Assembly (NCBI GenBank): GCA_949317995.1
Contig: OX439045.1
Span: 41,311,693 to 41,375,692 of the forward strand
Length of the DNA: 64,000 bases
Reading direction: 5' to 3'
Origin: Acholoe squamosa
Taxonomy: Eukaryota > Annelida > Polychaeta > Phyllodocida > Polynoidae
The stretch's first letter is position 1; each line of letters opens with the position of its first letter. The translations under genes and the position numbers were made by a program. Shown here in pieces: positions 11,363-23,240 of this stretch. A model generated the notes under the pieces. The model saw only the letters and a list, made by a program, of their open reading frames with translations, ran no database searches and was not told the DNA's origin.

Positions 11363-11546
11363 CAGGCTTCCCTAGTCCACTTAAAAGGGTCTTTCTCCTC
11401 TTTCCTATCCCTTCAGATGTGTGTGGTGCACATATGCACGGGCACCAACACATTGTTATGTGAAAAAGTGTAATGTAGTTCTCGCCATGAATATGACCTT
11501 AGCTGTAGAAATGGCGTTAAACATCTATTACTCACTCACTCACTCA
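11363..11546 (+). mobile_element. SINE copy 1, 12-bp target duplication
   Basis: 184 bp ending in CACT repeats and flanked by CCTACTACTAGA at 11351-11362 and 11547-11558. Head resembles GGCTTCCCTAGTCCACTT; the 3' half contains ATGACCTTAGCTGT and GGCGTTAAACA, shared with the copies at 27.5 and 32.6 kb. No clear tRNA-type box A/box B pair is visible, so the promoter type is open. Confidence 0.85.
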
Positions 11547-11558
11547 CCTACTACTAGA

Positions 11559-13434
11559 TCCTTCAACACAAATAGAGTATCATTGTGTTACCTATATATT
11601 TTAGCAGGTATTGCGATCCAGAATTACCGGCATTCTACAAGAGCAAGATGGATGAGCTTCAACTACAATACCCAGGTGGCGCTTATATCACCGCCAACAT
11701 ATGTAGTAGTATATAAGGTGATCCATTTGAATCAGTGCCTGTTTGACACTGCCTCATTCCAAGCTGCAATGGTACTTCATTATACCCCACAAAGAAGCCA
11801 TGTATAGTCCTAAAATGTTTAAGGCTGTGTTACAGGCACAAGTATGATTGACTTCCATATGCTATGGCCATAACTCTCCAGGGTTGCATTCAATTTCATG
11901 AATCATGGCAACGAATAGGCATGATGCATTGGCAATGAATAGGCATGATGCATAATACATTAGCAGCCCTTAGACTAGTTCTGTTACGAACCCAGACAAT
12001 AGTCTGGGTTCTAGTTTGGGTAATGGGCTGACAACTGAGGAGCCTGTAAAGTGTGGCTGGTCCCCTTTTCAGTTTCCCTCTTTGTAATGTTGGCATCTAC
12101 ACATAATAATCTAGGGCTTGGTATTATCAAATAAATGCCTGGTGCAAGGGAAAGTCCCTAAGCTGGTAACTGGCAAGGGTTACCTACTGTGTTAGGAGAG
12201 TGATCCCACATGTGGGGATGTCAACAATGACTCAGATGTCAACAATGTCCACCTGGAAAGAAAAGGTGAAAGATTTGCTGGGCCACCCTTCGAGGCCAAA
12301 GCAGGAGGAAGTGATGGCCAGGATTTTACAAAAGGAGCTTCTGACCTTGGTCAGAATGTAAACATTGCCATGTGCTTTCTTACTCTGCAGGCACAACTCC
12401 CGAAAAGCAAAACTTCCCCTTGCACATGTGCAGAGCAGTACTTCCTCTGATGGCCATTCTCACAACAAAGTTTGAAAACCATTCTGACAATAAATGTCCA
12501 AAAATGATTGAAAGGGATTAATAACACATGCTGACAACAAGGTAGGCTTGCAGAAAAGTGTTTAAGGAAGTGGTTTGAGCAAACTGTATAATATTTGGTG
12601 GTACCATCCCGGAGTTTGGAGACTGTGAAGTGGTAAAGGTAGACTCATAGCTGTAAGGGGAAACCAGGCCTATGATACAGTGTACTCGTAGGCCAAACAG
12701 GCCTACCCTTAGACTAGTGAGATCAGTGGCATGCGGTGAGCCCGCTCAGGCCACTGTTATGACACCTATATATCTTTGTACTGCTGCTGGGGGTGGGGTG
12801 GACAGAACTGGTGGAGGGAGCAATGGGACACAGTCACCCAGGCTGCTGTTATGACGCCTATATATGGTGTGGAGTATAATTACATGTAGGCAATCAGGAG
12901 GCAACGTTTAAGCATTTTCATGTTTATACCGGGTGTTTATACCACCATGTGCATTGATGTCTAGTCAATCACATAATAATACAAAGCCCTTAAAGAGTTA
13001 ATCAATGGTTGTGATCAGCATGGCCAGGGCTATACTTATGCATCACTATAAACCTACAAATGGTCACAAAAATCAATCAACAAGCGGGATACTTTATGAA
13101 AAGCACAATAATGACAGAAGGATATATTATTCAAACACACCGTTCAACTTATAGAAACCATACTTGTATGCCTAAAAAACGTTTTTAAAGATATTTCTAT
13201 CAATAATGAGATTGTTTACAGTAACCATGACAACCTATGTCACAAAAATGTATATTTTATAAATTATACCAATATCATTCTATGTACACCCTTTATGAAG
13301 AATTATTTATAAAAAAAACACGGTAAAAAAAGTTCAGTTGACAATTTATTGCAAATAACAATGAATTTACCCAGAATGCATCTGAAACCATTGTGTAACC
13401 AACGACTCACGATGTACCTTATACCTGTATCTAT
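11559..13434. other. Non-coding, little seen
   Basis: Contains the palindrome at 11988 and words like CCCTTAAAGAGTTAA (about 12988) that recur at 13588 and resemble eroded ends of TTAA-type elements. No gene recognised. Confidence 0.45.
11988..12011. other. 10-bp inverted repeat
   Basis: GAACCCAGAC and GTCTGGGTTC around AATA. Confidence 0.65.
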
Positions 13435-13506
13435 GACATTTGATTAACCCTGATGAAGGCACATGTGCCGAAACTATTGGTTCAAATTGGCTGAATAAAT
13501 GTCCTC
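13435..13506 (+). ncRNA. Hammerhead-like ribozyme motif, intact core boxes; PLE remnant
   Basis: CTGATGA at 13450-13456, an extra A, stem II GGCA/TGCC around CATG (13458-13469), then GAAAC at 13470-13474. Flanks GACATTT (13435) and AAATGTC (ends about 13503) can pair as an outer stem I. An AATAAA (13495) and a later A-run (13560-13569) suggest the 3' end of a retroelement. The cleavage side fits only loosely (GTT). The extra A before stem II departs from the minimal consensus but is shared by all motifs in this window. Confidence 0.5.
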
Positions 13507-13594
13507 ATTAAAAGCCCAAAGTTGGAATCTAGTTGTGTTGTTTATACATCTTCAATTTGAAAAAAAAAATATGTAGGACCATGCAGCCCTTAAA

Positions 13595-13764
13595 GAGTTA
13601 ACCCATGGTCGTGACAAGGGTGCCTGTTGAAGTGTAAATACCACCAACAGATGGTTCACATAGGGGATCTTGGGCAGCAGAGTTAACCCATGGTCGTGAC
13701 AAGGGTGCCTGTTGAAGTGTAAATACCACCAACAGATGGTTCACATAGGGGATCTTGGGCAGCA
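13595..13764. repeat. 85-bp tandem duplication
   Basis: Two adjacent identical 85-bp units (13595-13679 and 13680-13764) beginning GAGTTAACCCATGG. Identity implies a recent event. Confidence 0.9.
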
Positions 13765-16154
13765 TGTGACGGCCCCCAGACAGCAAGGAGAGCATTTTGC
13801 CCGGATGGGTCTCTTCTAATTAAAGGTGTGATAAAAACAAGTCTACTACCCTTGGGTTGTTATGTGTATCTAAGGACCCCAGGAACCTATACTCTATCCC
13901 CATGGCTAAATGACCTGCTGGTACCCCTACCACCATACCCTGGCCACGCAATAGGTTTATACAGAGACCAGTATTCTACAACCTACCAGCTGTGCAAAGT
14001 TCCTAGAGACACTGTATTTTCCACTATGAGCAAAAAAAAAGTAAGGTCCGTACCGAATGAAGTATATGAGTGACGTCTAGTCAATCACAAAATAAAGTGG
14101 TAGAGGCAGTAGCAAATGGTATTTGATTCTAGCACAGCTATTGATTCTATGTTAAAGGTGATTTCCAGCCATTAACCAATCGATCTACAATCAAGTTAAT
14201 GGGTGCAAACAGGTGCTCGATCCTGCGGGACAGTTTCAAAATTTCCTCTTTGATGTCTTTGAGCTACACCCCAGAAATCCGAAGAGCCACAATAGGTGTC
14301 ACTTTTAGACAATCAATACGTGTAAGAATGGCCATGCGAGAGAAAAAAAAAAGAGAAGAGGACAATGGTCTAAACAGGAAAAACTTTCCTCTTTTGAAAA
14401 TGAGTGCGTCTTTTTCACCTTCCCTTTGGTTACATTTCTTGACCTTCTATGTTAACTCATTCATAACCCTTCCGTCGTTACAATGCATCAACACAGCCTT
14501 TCATTAAGCCTACATACAATAGGTAAGCTAGTCCCACGACCCGTATATAATTACTAAATAACCTACTTGGCTCCCAAAGCAATGCATTACAATGCAGAGG
14601 AAAGAGAAGATAAATCATTTGGTTCCAAAAACACAGACGGTGACACCCCAGGAACCACGTCCAGGGAAAATAACTTAGCTATTCGATCTGAGATGAAAGC
14701 AGGTCAAAGCCTGTTGGTGTTAGGTTCAGAGCCCCAGCGTCCTCTACACGGACTAAGCCTGCCCAACACCAAAGCAGCTCTCCATCACAACATGTCCGGT
14801 CCCAGGCGGCATGAATAACAGCAATCCTAAATTAGGACGCACCATATCAATAAGGTCATCTGTGTGAGCAACTACTGGGAAGAGCTTTGAGATTGGGTGA
14901 AGGGGATCTCCACCTAGACCTGAGGGCACAGGAATCGGGGATAGAGGGGGTGTAGCCCAAAAGGAGGTGATTTCTGAGCATTTTCATTTTCTCTCGTTTC
15001 GTTTAGTTTTGTCTATGTCTTTTTTTCTTTCTAATCATGCATGGCTTTGGCACCAATGTCTATGGTGGAAGACACGCTTAGGCCTATGCAGAACACTCTC
15101 AGTTTAAACCTGGTGGTATAAAATCTCAGGGGATCACACCAGGCAATGTGCTCTTGTTATTAAAGAATATCATATAAGCGTTGATTCCATCAAAGCCGAT
15201 TGTTGTCCGATTTTGTCATCGGCTTGCGTCGGGGACACATCAGGAACCGTCGGGAACTATCGGCCAGCTATCGGGCACTATTGGATAACTGTCGGGCAAC
15301 AATCGGGCTCAAATTGGGTTCTGTGGAACAGCTCTATTTTAAGCATCAGGAACCATCGGAAAGACGTCGGGGATGGTCCTGTCAGGTACCAGATTTTTTC
15401 TAACTGATTAGAAAAAATCGGGTACCCATCCGCCTCTATGCAAAATCGGCCCGATAATCGTGAACAATTTCATTTTTTCCTTGGTGGAAGAGGTCAAAAG
15501 AGTGAGATTTGAGGCTGAAAATTCTTCTATCGGGCTGCTATTGGCCCGACAAAAGAAATCGTATTCATGGGTGACCCGGTCTTTTGATCTACAGGCTGTA
15601 AAATGTCATTTTGACCGGAATGCAACACCACTTGGTGTATATATCATCATCTATATATGTAATCCTACCCAGGCCCAAAACATGACGAAAATGATCACAC
15701 TATAATATCACATCTAAATGATCTTTTCTAGGTGATGACAGTATGTGTAACTTGTTCTGAAATCAATAATGAGGTGACATTATAAATATCTTATGGAAGC
15801 TTTGTTTAAACTTACCATTGGTGGAGCGTTTCCCTTCTCCAAGGAAGACATCGGATCCTGCAAGACAAGGAACATAATTAGATATAAATGGAGTTTCCAA
15901 GCAAAGCTAATAAAACATCGGGCATGGAGCAGATGGTTTCAATGAAGTGAGAAGGATGTGAAGTATTTGGATCACGCCTGATGCGGAGCGGAGACACTGA
16001 CCGAGAATCCTGACGCATTAAAGACATAATTATTTTGGGAGGGGGGGGGGATCTAAAGGTAATACAGTTGACACTACCCTCGATGCGTCCAATTATATGC
16101 GAATTCCTGGTCCATGTATCTATGTAGGTCTATATCTTACAAGTGATACGTGTA
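13765..16154. other. Non-coding, CGGG-word stretch at 15.2-15.6 kb
   Basis: Only the quasi-periodic CGGG region and its hairpin stand out. Short open frames here lack any family signature. Confidence 0.45.
15385..15426. other. Hairpin in a CGGG-rich stretch
   Basis: GGTACC and GATTTTTTCTAA pair with TTAGAAAAAATC and GGTACC, loop CTGA, one mismatch. It sits in 15190-15560, where ATCGGGC-like words recur every 10-15 bp; source unknown. Confidence 0.65.
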
Positions 16155-16800
16155 TACCATAATCTCCCGCATATAAGGCGCGTCTTATACGCGAATCAGA
16201 TCGTGACTGGGTCTTATACGCGGGAGGGTAATTGCCTTGAGCTGGGGGTGCGCCTTATACGCGGGGTACCTCCAATTTCCAATCCAGAAAGATGCACACA
16301 GAGTCATGTATTTTCTTTAACCAAAGAAAAGGTGTAGTCTAACCCATGGTGCTCTAAACACCCTTAAACTGCTGATTGAAACATGCCATTCTGCTCACCA
16401 TAAAAGTGTTTGGAAATGTGTGTACACCCAACTCACTGAGAGCTTTGTTAATTACACTATTGACCTTTTAATCAAGAGAATCCATGCAGCATTATAATCA
16501 ATGGCATGTTTCATTCAGCAGGTTAAGGGTATTTAGAGCACCATGGTATCAGCTACACCCTTTCTTTGGTTAAAGAAAATACATGACTAGTTGGGATGTT
16601 GGGAAAGAAAATAACTTTGGGAGAAGGCTTGACCTACCCCTTCTGGTTTTGCCTTATATGCGGACCAGCCTCCCTTAGTTGGGGGTGCGCCTTATACGTG
16701 GGATTTTATAAAAATCAATTCAGAAGGATTAGGTGCACCTTCTACGCGAACTGGCCTTCTCTGAGTTGGGGGTGCGCCTTCTACGCGGGAGATTACGGTA
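16155..16800. mobile_element. TA-flanked MITE (CCGTAA family), copy interrupted by another element
   Basis: Ends TACCATAATCTCCCGC and GCGGGAGATTACGGTA are inverted repeats, with repeated CGCCTTATACGCG words inside. A 287-bp palindromic element (16302-16588) lies within. TA duplication and end type suggest the Tc1/mariner-pogo superfamily, but no transposase is present. Confidence 0.75.
16302..16588. mobile_element. Palindromic element nested in the 16155-16800 MITE
   Basis: Inverted arms of about 80-90 bp beginning AGTCATGTATTTTC and ending with its complement, enclosing about 100 bp. Both arms include CTTTAACCAAAG or its complement. No coding capacity. Confidence 0.7.
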
Positions 16801-18314
16801 TATGGAAAATGAGTCGACTAGCCTTTCTTGATCCAACGGTATGAATACGATATGCCAATATCCTCTGTGGACATGCTCTGTCTTACAGAAAGGAACCACA
16901 TTGATGCTCCCGGTGACAGTTGTGTTAACAACAACAAAAACCATGTCTCCACTAATGACAGCTCTTACAGGAGACATGGCGTATTGATTTTAGAGGAAAG
17001 CTGATGAAGACTGGGGCATTAAGAGCAAGGACTGGATCAGGATTCCATAACGCCATTCACGTCAGATTCCCATTTTCCATGAAGAAAATGAGATAGGGGT
17101 GTGCAGAAACTGAATACTGTTCTCTGTTGCTGTTCTACTCCCCACCCACCAGTTATACGGTAATCAAATATCATCAAAATCGCGATGAAAATCGCTGCTA
17201 AAGTATGATTCGCTTTGACGACATTAGTCAACTAGGACACCATACGAAATAGGCCTATATCCAGACACCTTTGAGATCAGACAGTATAATTACATGTGTT
17301 ATCTAATTAGAAACGAAACGTCATGTTTGTACCAGCTTTCGTAGATCTCTGCCTATATGCTTCTATGAGAAATCAAATATTTTTTTATTTTTATTTTTTT
17401 CTTTACGCAATGCCTCTGAAGGCAGAAGATTGTCACTTCGATCAATTTATGAGATCGTCCTATGGAACTATTAAAAGAAAGTGTTCTCTTTCATACATCA
17501 ATGTTTCCATAATCCATGTTTCTGAACAAACTCACACAACTTGATAACTTCAGTCGACACTCTTCATCATGAACCGTAACAGTGACCTGACACAGATCCT
17601 CCAGCTTTTGTTTCTACAAAAGGGTACTTGATGAATACTACATGCCTTCAGAGGCAGGACTAAACACATGCAAACGACATCATGTTACCAGCTGAAGAGG
17701 GCTTTTGTATATCAATGTACCAGTATGATCAGTTCTATTATTCGCCATTAATCATCAAATAAAGGCGGACATGTACCTGGGTTTTATCACCTATACACAG
17801 GAAAAATTAAAAATATCTTGAAAAGAAAAAGACATCAAATCAAATTAAGACAGCTATAGAATCTCTTTCCAATACTGACAAACTACGTTCAGACCATATG
17901 TGTCGGGTTATCAAGTGCATCCTCCGATTATTCGGTCTTGCACACACAAGGGGCAGGTTAGTTTAGGATGGACATGGTCATTGGTCACAAAGAATTGTTC
18001 AGATGACCTGGCTTTTCATCTGCTTTCTAACAGTACTTAACACATGGCGACCTCTGCCGTAAAACTGGGAGTTGAAAGGAATACTGAATAGACGTATCAG
18101 AATACAATATCTTAATACTACATGATTTTAGCCCAACACTATTAAATGAATATTCTTAATAGATGTACACAACGATGGATTCCAGAGATCATACACGAAC
18201 CTGGGCCTTTCTGGTCATAAATGGTAGGCGATTTGTGGTTTATTATTACCTTATGAGACAATTCACACAAAAGAGAGTTTCCATCAATACTCTACATTGA
18301 CCCCATCCCCTCTC
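16801..18314. other. Non-coding, no feature recognised
   Basis: GCCTCTGAAGGC at 17411 and its complement at 17644 form a distant inverted pair. Nothing else seen. Confidence 0.45.
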
Positions 18315-18776
18315 AAGGTTACATGGACGTAAATGCTGCCCTCTCGTGAGTCATATGGTATTCAGGCCTGCACTGAAGGTGATCTGGGTGCTGATTGGCT
18401 TAGAAATCATATGCAAGAAATATTGGTAAAATTATGAAAAAAATCACAAGTGACCCCAAATAGTTCCTAAATGGAACAGTAGATGAGTTTTTATATTTTG
18501 CCAAGGTTTGGGGATTTTATCAGGTCTGCAAATGTTCATCTGGCCAATGGAGGTTTTGAGGCCCAAAATAGGGTAGAATGGCACTTGCTGTACGTATCGC
18601 TCCCTTAGTTAAGATTTTCAGGGTTAAGCCTATCCTATATTCTAACACATTGTGTCTGAGAGATGGTTTAATCTTGCTATGGTCGAAAATATTACCAACG
18701 AACATTACGGGGGGCTGTTTTTATGTGTTATGCTATATAGAAACATAGAGGAAATGGAATTAGTTCCACGTAACCT
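18315..18776. repeat. 462-bp direct repeat, left copy
   Basis: Matches 19686-20147 at constant offset 1371, with one difference seen (G at 18571, A at 19942). Each copy begins AAGGTTACATGGA and ends TCCACGTAACCT, a short inverted terminal repeat. No TG...CA ends, primer-binding site or ORF. Confidence 0.85.
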
Positions 18777-19685
18777 ATAGGATGATTGGACATTTGACCT
18801 GCCTATTTCAAATGCCCTTTTAATGTCATTTTTCTGTTACAGCAAGGATGGTTTTACAGGAATCTGGCCAAATTAGTCACAGAAATGGTGTGTAAATAAA
18901 AAAAATAGGAAAACCTTGCTTGCGGAGGTAGGGTAATTCACTAAATATTGCAGTTTCTATGAATCTCCCAAAACATAACTTTTTCTGGACATAAATCACC
19001 TACAGGGTGAAATTTTCAGCAGAAAATGACATTTTAGCCTCATTTTAATCTTCCTAGGGTTATTGATGCACAGATATCCATGTAGGGCCTACCATAGGGT
19101 CCATTGGAAGTTTGGTCGGGTTTGCGGTGTTTCGTCAAAGTTTCAGTGAGAGCGCAACTATCTAATTAACCAGTAGTAATTTATCCCCCAGTGCAAATAT
19201 TAGTACAATATTGATAACAGGTATTCTTGATGCATGTAACAGAAAAGGCATGCCTTAAAAAATGATCCCCAGGTAAGATATGATCTGTAAAAAGTGGGAT
19301 TAATTATAGGCCTAATATTAATCATTTTTCACCAGTTTTATCATGTTTTTCATGATTTTGTGAGTTTTTCTGGCAAAATCCTAACAATATTTTGCAAAAT
19401 CAATGCCCCCTTCATCATCAGGTGACTGAATTCAATGCAAATATGCAATTTGACAGCTCTAGAACTGCTGCTTGTGCAGTGCATAGATCTTTGATGATAA
19501 AAGTCGCTGCTCGGAAATCACATTAAAAACTGGTAGGAATTTCAGTGTGAATTGCACACATCAATCCCCTCATATCATAACATTGAGAAAGGCTGTTGCC
19601 ACCAAACTTTAGGATTTTATAGGACAGACCCTAAGGTTTGATAGGAAAAACATTTTAGTTTTATCTGAAGACCCTACCCCTAATT

Positions 19686-20147
19686 AAGGTTACATGGACG
19701 TAAATGCTGCCCTCTCGTGAGTCATATGGTATTCAGGCCTGCACTGAAGGTGATCTGGGTGCTGATTGGCTTAGAAATCATATGCAAGAAATATTGGTAA
19801 AATTATGAAAAAAATCACAAGTGACCCCAAATAGTTCCTAAATGGAACAGTAGATGAGTTTTTATATTTTGCCAAGGTTTGGGGATTTTATCAGGTCTGC
19901 AAATGTTCATCTGGCCAATGGAGGTTTTGAGGCCCAAAATAAGGTAGAATGGCACTTGCTGTACGTATCGCTCCCTTAGTTAAGATTTTCAGGGTTAAGC
20001 CTATCCTATATTCTAACACATTGTGTCTGAGAGATGGTTTAATCTTGCTATGGTCGAAAATATTACCAACGAACATTACGGGGGGCTGTTTTTATGTGTT
20101 ATGCTATATAGAAACATAGAGGAAATGGAATTAGTTCCACGTAACCT
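19686..20147. repeat. 462-bp direct repeat, right copy
   Basis: Partner of 18315-18776. The 909 bp between them (18777-19685) are AT-rich and non-coding. The pair could be terminal repeats of a non-autonomous retroelement, or two copies of a small inverted-repeat transposon brought together by duplication. Confidence 0.85.
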
Positions 20148-21059
20148 CAACGCCACTTTTTTACATATACAGTAAAAGACCCAATTTCCGGACAGTAAAT
20201 GATTGTATATATCTCATTGTCCCCATCTTTTGACATGTTAAGGATACCTATTTATTGTGACATGTATCAGAATGATTTTCATATAGGTATGATATTTCAT
20301 TGTGAATTATTGGTCCATAAAATGTCACAATAGCCCCTAATTCCGGACATAGGCCCCTAATTCCGGAAAGTGGAATTATCATTTAGATACAATGTAGAAT
20401 AATAAGATTGTCTTTGGACTTTACTATCCTACAAGATCATCTAAATGGACACTAGCCTTGTGTTCAACATACATCATTCCTGGGTAGTATCAATGGAGGT
20501 TTAGGGGCCTCAAATTTTTTTTTCAGAAATCTGGTGACTACCATATGGCTGCCCATGCAATATTTGTCATATATGAACTAATCCAAGATGTTATTGATAT
20601 AGATTTAAATTTCTATAGATAGACAGACATATATTAACAAACATATGAGCAGAATTGCAAAATAGTCTAGTTGCCAAGGGCTGATTTTCCAGGTAACCTT
20701 GCACAAATACCCTAATAGGTTATGAGTGAAGTCGGTATTTATCTATATATTACAGGGTGTCCAGAATTAAGTGCCCCTTAGTGGTAGGGTGGTCCTATTG
20801 TTAAGTCATTCATGAAATGTAATAGAATTGATATAAACGTAAAAAGTCCTCCAGATTACTCAATTTTTGGTTTATATGGATGCATTGAACATTACTGAGA
20901 GTTTGAACTTTAATAGCATTCTAGACACCGTCTTATTCAATACGAGGATGCACTTGCTTGAGGATCTAAGATTTTTAATATATTTTAATTTTAAGGACTT
21001 TGTACGATTAGTTGAGAATCTAATTGTTGAGAACTTTTGAGATAGGTACAGCAGTGCTG
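20148..21059. other. Non-coding
   Basis: CCCCTAATTCCGGA occurs twice (about 20333-20365), with an inverted relative at about 25370. No gene recognised. Confidence 0.45.
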
Positions 21060-21550
21060 TAGTGAATTCTTTATGAGTATTTTAAGACTAATTGCTGACA
21101 AATTGTGAGTAAATACTGATATATATATATATTGACTAATTGCTTACAAATAGTGAGTAATTACTAACATATATTGATTAACCGCTGACAAATAGTGAGT
21201 AATTACTATCATTCCATAGCACGAACACTAACCTGTTATAGCCATAAACTCAATACAATTTCATGTACCGTAAAAACACAGATTAAAACACAAATTAAAA
21301 CACAGAATGACGCCAACATTTTCAATCGAACACCAGAGACTGGAGAAATGGAAAGACCTCCATTATTGAAAGACCTTATATATATTGACTAATTGCTGAC
21401 AAATTGTGAGTAATAACTAACATATATTGACTAATTGCTGACAAATAGTGAGCAATTACTAACATATATTGACTAATTGATGGTGAATTCTGAGTAAATA
21501 CTGACATGCATTGACTAATTGCTGATAAATAGTGAGTAATTACTGACACT

Positions 21551-21788
21551 TACCGTAAACTCCCGCGTATAAGACGCGTCCTCTACGCCAAACAAATGCC
21601 TGGTGCGTCTTATAGGATTTTTTCAAGTTGGGTGTGCGTCTTATACGAGGGGTTTATTTTACTATAGAACAGTACTGGATTGACAAAAATCACCCTGAAA
21701 ATGTGCGTCTTATACGGGAAAATGCATGTGCTAAGTTTGGGGTGCGTCTTATATGCGCAGTGCGTCTTCTATGTGGGAGATTACGGTA
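21551..21788. mobile_element. TA-flanked MITE (CCGTAA family), in the 42-bp satellite
   Basis: Starts TACCGTAAACTCCCGCG and ends GGGAGATTACGGTA, with GCGTCTTATACG words inside. Close relative of the copies at 22387 and 46156. Confidence 0.8.
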
Positions 21789-22386
21789 GTCCATATATGT
21801 CAGTAATTACTCACAATTTGTCAGATATTAGTCAATAGTGAGCAATTACTAACATATATTGACTAAAAACTGATAAAATGTAAGTAACAACTACCATTGC
21901 TGACAAATAGTGAATAATTACTAACATATATTAACTAATTGCTGAAAAATAATCGATAGATACTGACATATTTTGACAAATACCAGTCAAGACAGGATGC
22001 ACAATTGAATAATAGCTATTTCTCTGTTATATATTGACTAATTGCTGACAGATTATGAGTAAATACTGACATGTATTGATAATTGCTGATAAAGAGTGAT
22101 TAAGTACTGACGTATATTGACTAATTACTGACAAATTGTAAGTAATTACCGATATATATTGACTAATTCCTGACAAATAGTGAGTAATTACTAATATATA
22201 TTGAATAATTCCTTACAAATAGTGAGCAATTACTAAAATATATACGAATTGCTGACAAATAGTGAGCAATTACTACCATCTATTGACTAATTGCTGACAA
22301 ATAGTGAATAATTACTAAGATATATTAACTAATTGCTGACAAATAGTCAATAGATACTGACATATTTTGACAAATAGCAGTCAAGG

Positions 22387-22623
22387 TACCGTAAACTCCC
22401 GCGTATAAGACGCGTCCTCTACGCCAAACAAAATGCTAGGGAGTCTTCTAGCTTTCTCTCAAGTTGGGGGTGCATCTTATACGAGGGGTAATTTTACTAT
22501 AGAAATGTACTAAATTTACAAAATTGAACCCTAAGAGGTGCGTCTTATACGCGAAAATGCTTCTACCAAGAAGGGGGTGCGTCCTATACGCGCACCGCGT
22601 CTTCTACGCGGGAGATTACGGTA
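22387..22623. mobile_element. TA-flanked MITE with a visible empty site
   Basis: Same family as 21551-21788. Left junction is AGCAGTCAAGG then TA, right junction TA then GGATGCACAATT. A related satellite unit at about 23003-23027 reads straight through with a single TA, so insertion with TA duplication is shown within the window. Confidence 0.88.
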
Positions 22624-23240
22624 GGATGCACAATTGAATCAGTGGCTATTTCTGTTATATATTGATTAATTGCTGAAGGATTGTGAGTAAATACTGACAT
22701 GTATTGATAATTGCTGATATATAGTGACTAAGTACTGACATATATTGACTAATTGCTGACAAATTATGAGTAATTACCGATATATATTGACTAATTCCTG
22801 ACAAATAGTGAGTAATTACTAATATATATTGAATAATTGCTGACAAATAGTGAGTAATTACTAACATATATACTAATTGCTGACAAATAGTGAGCAATTA
22901 CTACCATCTATTGACTAATTGCTGACAAATAGTGAATAATTACTAAGATATATTAACTAATTGCTGACAAATAGTCAATAGATACTGACATATTTTGACA
23001 AATAGCAGTCAAGGTAGGATGCACAATTAAATCAGTGGCTATTTCTCTGTTATATATTGATTAATTGCTGACGGATTGTGAGTAAATACTGACATGTATT
23101 GATAATTGCTGATATATAGTGACTAAGTACTGACATAAATTGACTAATTGCTGACAAATTGTGAGTAAATACTGATATATATTGACTAATTGCTAACAAA
23201 ATGGTGATTAATTACTAACATATATTGATTAACCGCTGAC

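Larger units (their letters stand above)
21060..23240. repeat. 42-bp satellite array with higher-order repeats
   Basis: Units of about 42 bp with core TTGCTGACAAATAGTGAGTA and ATTACTAACATATATTGACT. A block holding AGCAGTCAAGG and GGATGCACAATT recurs near 21980, 22375 and 23005, showing a higher-order period. A separate block starting near ACCTGTTATAGCC occurs at about 21230, 23282 and 24236. Two MITEs lie inside. Confidence 0.88.

Noticed and set aside
16991-17020. GCTGATGAAGAC word considered as a hammerhead core
   Set aside because: No GAAAC box and no closing stem II follow.
18520-20076. Identical 61-codon frame present twice
   Set aside because: Its duplication follows from the 462-bp repeats; there is no sign of coding selection.
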